In this document: positions 5,597-10,548 of the stretch, piece by piece
Numbering within the stretch: the first letter of the stretch is position 1
How the letters are laid out: the number at the start of each line of letters is the position of its first letter
Assembly (NCBI GenBank): GCA_028873745.1
Contig: JAPPNT010000133.1
Location: forward strand, 575-11,122
Length of the DNA stretch: 10,548 bases
Direction of reading: 5' to 3'
Source: Chloroflexota bacterium
GTDB taxonomy: Bacteria > Chloroflexota > Dehalococcoidia > Lucifugimonadales > UBA1127
Notes under the pieces: generated by a model
Told to the model about the DNA's origin: nothing
The model's database searches: none
The model's input: only the letters and a program-made list of their open reading frames with translations
Made by a program: the position numbers and the translations under genes

Positions 5597-6259
5597 GTGA
5601 GCGACACTATCTACATTTTCTTGGATGAGTCAGGCGACCTCGGTTTCACCAAGTCGGGGTCGCGCTTCTTCGTGCTGACCAGCGTCATCATGGCAAGACC
5701 GTTCCTGCTGTATCAAGCGTTGGATGAGCTTCGCTATGGTTGCCTGGAGCAGGGAATGGAGTTTGAGCACTTCCACTGTCAAGACAACACAAGAGTGGTT
5801 CGGGATAAGGTCTTTGACCTATTGGCCAGCAACATGATCGGCAAGCCGATAGACAGCTTGGTAGTGGAGAAACCCAAGACCGGCCCGGCTTTGCAGGCTG
5901 AGGAACGGTTCTATCCTGAGATGCTTGCCTATTTGCTCAAATACGTTATGAATCGACCAGAGGTAAAGGCGGCAGGTGAGGTCATCCTGATTACGGACAC
6001 TCCCCCAATCAGAAAAAGGCGACAGGCAATAGTCAAGGCAATAAAGGCAACGCTTACCAAGACATTGAGGCGTGGCTCTCACTATCGTATCTTGCACCAA
6101 TCATCAAAGGCACACTACGGGATCCAAGTTGCCGATTACTGTTCTTGGGCAGTGTTCAAGAAATACGAGAGTGGGAATACAGTAGCTTACAACAAGATTC
6201 GATCGGCCTTCTGGAGCGAATTCGACATTTTCCGAACAGGAACACGACACTACTATTAG
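5597..6259 (+). CDS. DUF3800 family protein, probable acquired gene
   Basis: The 220-residue protein starts at GTG 5597, with GGAGG (5586-5590) six bases upstream. An upstream in-frame TTG at 5537 lies inside the rplT hairpin and is unlikely. The N-terminus IYIFLDESGDLGF carries the DESGD signature (D10, E11, D14), followed by a FFVLTSVI strand. Later come a FEHFHCQD segment, a strand with ITDTPP, a basic helix (PPIRKRRQAIVKAIKA) and the closing QVADYCSWAVFKKYE region with a further conserved aspartate. This is the DUF3800 layout; the family has an RNase H-like fold and is suspected, not proven, to be a nuclease. It is often found in accessory or defence-rich regions. Base composition is near half GC, well below the neighbouring genes, which points to horizontal transfer. 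No partner gene, transposase or toxin-antitoxin mate is adjacent. I see no convincing promoter. Confidence 0.87.
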   Translation: MSDTIYIFLDESGDLGFTKSGSRFFVLTSVIMARPFLLYQALDELRYGCLEQGMEFEHFHCQDNTRVVRDKVFDLLASNMIGKPIDSLVVEKPKTGPALQAEERFYPEMLAYLLKYVMNRPEVKAAGEVILITDTPPIRKRRQAIVKAIKATLTKTLRRGSHYRILHQSSKAHYGIQVADYCSWAVFKKYESGNTVAYNKIRSAFWSEFDIFRTGTRHYY

Positions 6260-6274
6260 CTTCTCAAAAAATGA

Positions 6275-6330
6275 CCCCCCCGACTACTCCACTGCTGGAG
6301 AGAGCCCAGGGGCTCTTGTCATCGGGGGGG
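6275..6330 (-). ncRNA. structured three-way-junction element, copy A
   Basis: A 9-bp outer stem joins 6275-6283 (seven C, then GA) with 6322-6330 (TC, then seven G). Inside are two hairpins: CTCCA/TGGAG (6287-6291 with 6296-6300) and AGAGCC/GGCTCT (6301-6306 with 6311-6316). On the minus strand the element is followed by TCATTTTTT, so it may terminate leftward transcription from the ctaAB operon. Copy B at 6403-6462 keeps the same fold with compensatory changes. The strand is chosen from the T-run and from a pair that is C-G here and would be U-G in copy B on the minus strand. I match it to no known RNA family. Confidence 0.5.
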
Positions 6331-6402
6331 AACCTTTGGTAACAGGATATTAGCTTATCCGCTGTGTCCTAACGTGTCAATACCTATCGCCCCACAAAAG
6401 TG

Positions 6403-6462
6403 CCCCCCCAACTACTCCCTTGTCGGGAGAGTGCCCCCTTGGGGCACTTGTCATCGGGGGGG
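6403..6462 (-). ncRNA. structured three-way-junction element, copy B
   Basis: The outer stem joins 6403-6411 with 6454-6462, with one pair that is wobble if read on the minus strand. Inside are CTCCC/GGGAG (6415-6419 with 6425-6429) and AGTGCCCC/GGGGCACT (6430-6437 with 6441-6448). The minus-strand 3' flank is CACTTTT. It shares 23 identical bases with copy A (6447-6469 versus 6315-6337) and lies about 50 bases beyond the ctaAB stop. It could be a branched terminator, a 3'-UTR RNA or a REP-like repeat. Confidence 0.5.
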
Positions 6463-6514
6463 AACCTTTAGAAGCAATACCATTGTCCCAATCCGCTATC
6501 TCCTTGTCTACCCC

Positions 6515-8344
6515 CTACAACGCCCCGTCCCCCATGATCACCAGAAACAGCAGCGCCAGGTACAGCAGCGAGTACCGGTAGATCGGCGCCGCTGCCCGGG
6601 GCCCGGTCCGCTTGAACAGCCGCACCGCGAACGCCACGAACCCCAGCCCGAGCGCCGTCGCGCTGATCAGGTACACCGGCCCTAGGCTGTCCGTCGCCAG
6701 GTACAGCAGCAGCGAGAGCATCGTCAACGCCAGCGTGTACAGCAGGATGTGCCGCCGCGTGCTCTCCTCCCCCGCGACCACCGGCAACATCGGCACCCCC
6801 GCCTCGGCGTAGTCCCGCCGGATGAGCAGCGCCAGCGCCCAGAAGTGCGGCGGCGTCCAGAAGAAGATGATCGCGAAGAGGTAGAACGCCGGCAGCGTCA
6901 GCCCGCCCGTCACTGCGGCCCACCCCACCAGCGGCGGCACCGCGCCCGCTGCTCCGCCGACGACGATGTTCTGCGCCGTCGACCGCTTCAGCCACTTGGT
7001 GTACACCAGCACGTAGAAGACCGACCCTGCCATCGCGAGCAATGCTGCCAGCAGGTTCGCCCCCCACCACAGCAGCGCGAACGCCAGCACGTTCAACACG
7101 AGCCCGAATACGAGCGCCTGCCGCCCGCTGACCCGCTCGCTCGCGACCGGCCGCGTCGACGTCCGCTCCATCTTCTGGTCGATGTCCCGGTCGAGCCAGT
7201 GGTTGAGCGCGCTCGCGCCCCCCGACGCCAGCGCCCCGCCGAGTATCACCGTCGCGATGAGCCCCGCGCCCGGCAACCCTTCGGCCGCCAGCACCATGCC
7301 GCCAAACGCCGTCACCAGCAGCAGCGACATCACCCGCGGTTTCGTCAGCGCCACGTAGTCCCCGATGACCAACCGCAGCGAGCTGCCGTCCGCCCCCGCG
7401 CTTGCCGCTGTCGCCTCGCTGTCTCCTGCGCCGCCGCCCGCAACCTCCGCCGCGTCCGGTCGCATCCGCGCCGCGACGACCGCCATTGCCACCAGGTGCC
7501 CCCACAGAGCCGATGCCAGGCTCAGGTGGAGGACGCGCACCCACTCGTCGAATTGGAACCAGGGGTTTGCCGCCCCCGCTAGCACCTGCGCGACCACCAG
7601 CGCCGCCGCCCCCATTCCCATCCCCGCCAGCGCGCGCGACTGCGCCTTGTGCCGCCGCGCCTGCACCGCCGCCACGATGATGTACAGCCCGCCCACGCCC
7701 GCGATCACCCGGTGCGCCATGTGCTCCCACTGCAGCCCGAAGTTCGGCAGCCAGTCGCTCGTGCACAGCGGCCACGACGGGCAGATCGTGCTCGCCCCGC
7801 TCCCGACGATGTACGTCCCCGACAGCAGGATCACCATCGACGTCGCCGCCATCAGAAGGACCGTGTTGAAGTACGGGTGCCGCTCCCCGCCGGCGCCCCT
7901 CACCGCAGCCGGCCGGGCGATCAGCAGCGCGACGATGAGCATCGCGAAGAGCGTTTCCGCCGCGAAGAGGTGCGCCGTCACAACCGGGGCGGGCAGCTCC
8001 GTCAGCACCGTGATGCCGCCCAGCACCACCTGCACCGCCAGCGCCACCACCGCGACCGCCATCAGCCGCTTCAGCCCCGTCGATTCCCGGTGCTTCCACC
8101 ACACCAGGACCGCGCACGCCACCACCAGCGCGCCAACGACGCTCGCAACAAGCCGGTGGGAGTACTCGATGAGGACGTGGTACTCAAACGGGGGAATGAT
8201 CTGCCCGTGGCACAGCGGCCAGTCCGGGCACCCGAGGCCTGACTCCGTCGCTCGCACGACTCCGCCCAGCGTGATCAGCCCGAACGTCGCCGCGACGGTG
8301 ACGGCCAGCAGAATACGCAGGCTGCGGTGTGAAGATTCACTCAC
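6515..8344 (-). CDS. ctaAB: fused heme A synthase (CtaA) - heme O synthase (CtaB)
   Basis: This 609-residue membrane protein joins two successive enzymes of heme A synthesis. CtaB (protoheme IX farnesyltransferase) makes heme O from heme B, and CtaA oxidises heme O to heme A for the oxidase encoded next door. Residues 1 to about 300 are CtaA: GGVVRATESGLGCPDWPLC gives the first cysteine pair (C39, C45), and EYSHR holds E60 and H63. A second pair lies in CPSWPLC, with further heme-ligand-type histidines in EHMAHR and LHLSLA. A Gly/Ala/Asp linker of about 25 residues follows. From about 325 comes CtaB, with the UbiA-type Asp motif NHWLDRDIDQKMERTSTRP and the second motif RRDYAEAGVPMLPVV. The GTG at 8344 is chosen because the CtaA-like sequence starts there; a GTG at 8380 would add 12 residues, and neither has a good ribosome site. 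It is the last gene of the oxidase operon, 66 bases after ctaF. Confidence 0.93.
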   Translation of the reverse strand: MSESSHRSLRILLAVTVAATFGLITLGGVVRATESGLGCPDWPLCHGQIIPPFEYHVLIEYSHRLVASVVGALVVACAVLVWWKHRESTGLKRLMAVAVVALAVQVVLGGITVLTELPAPVVTAHLFAAETLFAMLIVALLIARPAAVRGAGGERHPYFNTVLLMAATSMVILLSGTYIVGSGASTICPSWPLCTSDWLPNFGLQWEHMAHRVIAGVGGLYIIVAAVQARRHKAQSRALAGMGMGAAALVVAQVLAGAANPWFQFDEWVRVLHLSLASALWGHLVAMAVVAARMRPDAAEVAGGGAGDSEATAASAGADGSSLRLVIGDYVALTKPRVMSLLLVTAFGGMVLAAEGLPGAGLIATVILGGALASGGASALNHWLDRDIDQKMERTSTRPVASERVSGRQALVFGLVLNVLAFALLWWGANLLAALLAMAGSVFYVLVYTKWLKRSTAQNIVVGGAAGAVPPLVGWAAVTGGLTLPAFYLFAIIFFWTPPHFWALALLIRRDYAEAGVPMLPVVAGEESTRRHILLYTLALTMLSLLLYLATDSLGPVYLISATALGLGFVAFAVRLFKRTGPRAAAPIYRYSLLYLALLFLVIMGDGAL

Positions 8345-8410
8345 GGCACACGACTCAAATCGTTGCGCAGGGGAGGCCACTCGGAACGGAATGCGTGCAA
8401 GGCTTATCAG

Positions 8411-8725
8411 CTAGATGATGATGGCGAACAACAGCAGCAACGCAAACATGATGAACGTTGCCAGCACAAGCCCGAATATGAAGAGGCTCTTGAATATCTG
8501 AGCGTCAAACTTGAGGTGCATGTAAAACATGGCGACGTAGTAGAACTTCAGCGCGGACAGTGCCAGAAAGATCCAGAGGAAAGCAGGCCGCAGCACCTCG
8601 ACGTAGTAGATCGCCACCTCAAAGATGGTGATCAACGTCAGGTACGTGGCTATGAGGATGTATTTCGCAGGCGACGGGTGCTCCTGCTCGTGCGTTTGCG
8701 CCCCGTGTTGCTCGTGCTCTGCCAT
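8411..8725 (-). CDS. ctaF: cytochrome c oxidase subunit IV, prokaryotic type
   Basis: This 104-residue protein is the small fourth subunit of a caa3/aa3-type oxidase, thought to stabilise subunits I and III. It starts at ATG 8725 with an AGGGGAGAGG ribosome site. A hydrophilic His/Glu/Gln-rich head (EHEQHGAQTHEQEH) precedes three membrane helices: YILIATYLTLITIFEVAIYY, a second with FLWIFLALSALKFYYVAMFY, and a third starting IFKSLFIFGLVLATF. The family mark FYMHLKFD lies between helices two and three. It begins 26 bases after ctaE. The frame stays open upstream to 9292, but that part only shadows ctaE. The symbol coxD is also used for such genes. Confidence 0.92.
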   Translation of the reverse strand: MAEHEQHGAQTHEQEHPSPAKYILIATYLTLITIFEVAIYYVEVLRPAFLWIFLALSALKFYYVAMFYMHLKFDAQIFKSLFIFGLVLATFIMFALLLLFAIII

Positions 8726-8751
8726 GCCCTCTCCCCTTGAAGTCCGCGCCG

Positions 8752-9366
8752 CTAAACTTCCGGCGGCAGGGTGCCGATCAGGTACACCACCGTGAAGATG
8801 ACCACCCAGACTATGTCGACAAAGTGCCAGTACAGTCCCGCCAGCTCCACGTCCAGGCTCTTTTCCGCAGGCAGTCCGTGCCTGAACGAGTAGAAGAAGA
8901 GCGACATCAGCCAGATGACGCCGACGGTCACGTGCGCCCCGTGGAAGCCGGTCAGCGTGAAGAAGCTTGCCCCGAAGACGTTGGTCTTGGGCGTCAGCCC
9001 GTGGATGACGAACTCGTAGAACTCGTACACCTGAAAGCCGAGGAACGTCGCGCCCAGGAACGCCGTCGCGAAGATCCAGAACCGCGCCGCCACGACGTCG
9101 CTGCGCTGCACCGCCGCCAGCGCCAGCACCATTGCCAGCGAGCTCGTCAGCAGCACGAACGTGCTCGTGCTCGTCACCGGGATGTTCAGGATCTCGTGCG
9201 GCTGCGGCCCCACCACGCTCGCGTCCTTGTACAGCAGGAACGTCGCAATGAGCGAGCCGAAGAAGAGACACTCGGACGCCAGGAACAGCCACATCAGGAG
9301 CTTGCGATGGTCAAGCCCCGTCGTGGTGGCCAGGTGACTCTCGTGTGCCGTGGTGTTAGTTGTCAC
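8752..9366 (-). CDS. ctaE: cytochrome c oxidase subunit III, short five-helix form
   Basis: Subunit III supports proton uptake and stability of the heme-copper oxidase in the cell membrane. The protein has 204 residues starting at GTG 9366, with GAGGGGAA just upstream; an in-frame extension to 9435 overlaps the end of ctaD and looks non-native. Five membrane helices are visible, as in Bacillus CtaE, rather than the seven of mitochondrial-type subunit III. E32 in the first helix (FLASECLFFGS) is the conserved buried glutamate. FHGAHVTVG and LYWHFVDIVWVVIF are the family signatures. The gene follows ctaD by only ten bases and precedes ctaF by 26, so the three form one operon. The two missing N-terminal helices are matched by two extra helices at the end of ctaD. 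Confidence 0.96.
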   Translation of the reverse strand: MTTNTTAHESHLATTTGLDHRKLLMWLFLASECLFFGSLIATFLLYKDASVVGPQPHEILNIPVTSTSTFVLLTSSLAMVLALAAVQRSDVVAARFWIFATAFLGATFLGFQVYEFYEFVIHGLTPKTNVFGASFFTLTGFHGAHVTVGVIWLMSLFFYSFRHGLPAEKSLDVELAGLYWHFVDIVWVVIFTVVYLIGTLPPEV

Positions 9367-9376
9367 GACTTCCCCT

Positions 9377-10548
9377 CTAGTGGTGCTCGGGCGCTGCCGG
9401 CTCGAAGACCCATCCGTAGATGCCCAGCAGCCCAATGACCGCGCCGATGGACGCCAGCCACGGGTTGATGATGACCAGTCCCGCCGCCAGCGCCGTCCCC
9501 AATGCTACGACGATCGGCCAGTAGGACGGGTTCGGCATGTGGATGGACTCCTCCACCTCTTCGTCCGCGCCCCCCGCGACGGCCGGCGGCGCATCGTGCT
9601 TCAGCTCCGGGTGCTTCTGATCCCAGAACGGCTCGTTGCTGTGGACCACCGGGATCCGTGCGAAGTTGTACTCTGGCGGCGGTGACGGGATGGCCCACTC
9701 CAGCGTGCGGCCGTCCCACGGGTCGTCGCCCGCCGGCTCGCCGGACTTGACGCTCTTGAAGAAGTTGACCAGGAAGAGCACCACGCTCAGCGCGATGATG
9801 AACGCGCCCACCGTCTCGATCTGGTTCAGCAGCTCCCAGCCCATGCTCTCGTCGTACGTGTTGATGCGCCGCGGCATCCCGTCGATGCCCACCAGGTGCA
9901 TCGGCCCGAAGGTTACGTTCATGCCGATGAACATCAGCCAGAACTGCCACTTGCCAATGGCCTCGCTCAGGAGTCGGCCCGTCATCTTCGGGAACCAGTA
10001 GTAAATGCCGCCGAACAGTCCCATGATGCTCCCGCCGAACAGCACGTAGTGCAGGTGCGCCACCACGAAGTACGTGTCCTGCTGCTGCGTATCGACAGGC
10101 GGCGAGGCGTGCATCACGCCGCTCAGCCCGCCGATGACGAACAGGGCCACGAACCCCAGCGCGAAGAGCATCGCCGTCGTGAACTGGATCGACCCGCCCC
10201 ACAGCGTCGCGATCCAGTTGAAGATCTTGATGCCCGTCGGCACCGCGATCAGCATTGTGCTCGCCGAGAATGCCGCCAGCGCAATCGATCCCAGCCCCAC
10301 CGTGAACATGTGGTGCGCCCAGACCGCGAAGCCCATGAAGCCGATGGCCACACCCGCGAACACCACCGTCGAGTACCCGAAGAGCGGCTTGCGCGAGAAC
10401 GTCGGCAGGATCTCAGACACAATGCCCATCGCGGGCAGGATCAGGATGTACACTTCGGGGTGGCCGAACAGCCAGAACAGGTGCTGCCACAGCAGCGGGT
10501 CGGCGCCCGCCTCAGCCGAGAAGAACGGCATCCCGAACTCCCGCCAGA
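9377..10548 (-). CDS. ctaD: cytochrome c oxidase subunit I, A1 type (5' end outside window)
   Basis: Subunit I holds heme a and the heme a3-CuB centre that reduces oxygen to water and pumps protons. The last 389 residues are present, starting at WREFGMPFF; an ATG at 10531 is internal. Numbering from that W, H29 and Y33 in GHPEVY are the CuB histidine and its cross-linked tyrosine. E31 is the D-channel glutamate typical of A1 oxidases. H78 and H79 (WAHHMF) complete CuB, K107 in TGIKIFNW is the K-channel lysine, and H164 and H166 in VVAHLHYV bind heme a3 and heme a. After helix XII comes a hydrophilic linker, then two extra helices (NPSYWPIVVALG... and ASIGAVIGLLGIYGWVF), as in caa3 oxidases, where subunit I carries two helices moved from subunit III. 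Subunit II (ctaC) would be expected further right, beyond the window. Confidence 0.96.
   Translation of the reverse strand, partial: WREFGMPFFSAEAGADPLLWQHLFWLFGHPEVYILILPAMGIVSEILPTFSRKPLFGYSTVVFAGVAIGFMGFAVWAHHMFTVGLGSIALAAFSASTMLIAVPTGIKIFNWIATLWGGSIQFTTAMLFALGFVALFVIGGLSGVMHASPPVDTQQQDTYFVVAHLHYVLFGGSIMGLFGGIYYWFPKMTGRLLSEAIGKWQFWLMFIGMNVTFGPMHLVGIDGMPRRINTYDESMGWELLNQIETVGAFIIALSVVLFLVNFFKSVKSGEPAGDDPWDGRTLEWAIPSPPPEYNFARIPVVHSNEPFWDQKHPELKHDAPPAVAGGADEEVEESIHMPNPSYWPIVVALGTALAAGLVIINPWLASIGAVIGLLGIYGWVFEPAAPEHH

Noticed and set aside
6275..6330. Plain intrinsic terminator for the DUF3800 gene on the plus strand
   Set aside because: On the plus strand the G-run is followed by AACCTTTGG rather than a U-run; the T-run lies on the minus strand.
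6275..6462. Hammerhead or other known self-cleaving ribozyme
   Set aside because: The minus strand has a GATGA in a junction, but the full CUGANGA and GAAA core is missing; I could not fit other ribozyme or riboswitch consensus sequences either.
6275..6462. CRISPR array
   Set aside because: There are only two related units, with internal stem-loops and spacing of about 130 bases, not short identical repeats with unique spacers.
5545..6514. Integrated mobile element with attachment sites
   Set aside because: No transposase, integrase, tRNA gene or matching direct repeats at both edges were found; only the composition change supports transfer.
6468..8117. Long minus-strand open frame (549 codons) in another frame of the ctaAB region
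   Set aside because: The product is Gly/Ala/Arg-rich with no family pattern and overlaps the well-supported CtaA-CtaB frame.
8726..9292. N-terminal extension of ctaF into the ctaE region
   Set aside because: The extension is an out-of-frame shadow of ctaE; subunit IV homology and the ribosome site begin at 8725.

Overview
The window is GC-rich, densely packed bacterial chromosome with ordinary housekeeping and aerobic respiratory genes. A fused heme A synthase/heme O synthase, a caa3-type oxidase operon (extra helices on subunit I, short five-helix subunit III) and short dispersed repeats near pyrD fit an aerobic member of the Chloroflexota, but this is inference from gene style; no rRNA or other strong phylogenetic marker is present.

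Layout. (1) Positions 1-2963, minus strand: a four-gene set read leftwards from a good sigma70-type promoter at 2970-2999. In transcription order it encodes a His-rich small membrane protein, a secreted YtkA/FixH-like protein with a C-terminal anchor, a cupredoxin-like lipoprotein, and a polytopic membrane protein with a six-cysteine cluster that runs off the left edge. Together they look like an exported metal (probably copper) handling set, an inference from composition and fold. (2) Positions 2964-3227: divergent intergenic region with a GAAA-loop hairpin and tandem degenerate copies of a short interspersed repeat. (3) Positions 3228-4202, plus strand: pyrD, class 1B dihydroorotate dehydrogenase. 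(4) Positions 4206-5495, plus strand: the infC-rpmI-rplT translation operon with a near-consensus promoter, a non-AUG ATC start on infC, a TTG start on rpmI inside infC, and a strong hairpin after rplT. (5) Positions 5597-6259, plus strand: a DUF3800 gene of clearly lower GC, probably acquired. (6) Positions 6260-6514: a convergent intergenic region with two copies of a three-way-junction element whose stems show compensatory base changes; this is the most unusual thing in the window. (7) Positions 6515-10548, minus strand: a cytochrome oxidase operon in the order ctaD (5' end outside the window), ctaE, ctaF, ctaA-ctaB fusion.

The right-hand operon makes an A1-type heme-copper oxidase and the two enzymes that convert heme B to its heme A cofactor. 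The left-hand metal-handling cluster could support copper supply to such an enzyme, but nothing in the sequence proves that link. No CRISPR array, tRNA, rRNA, transposase or phage gene was seen.
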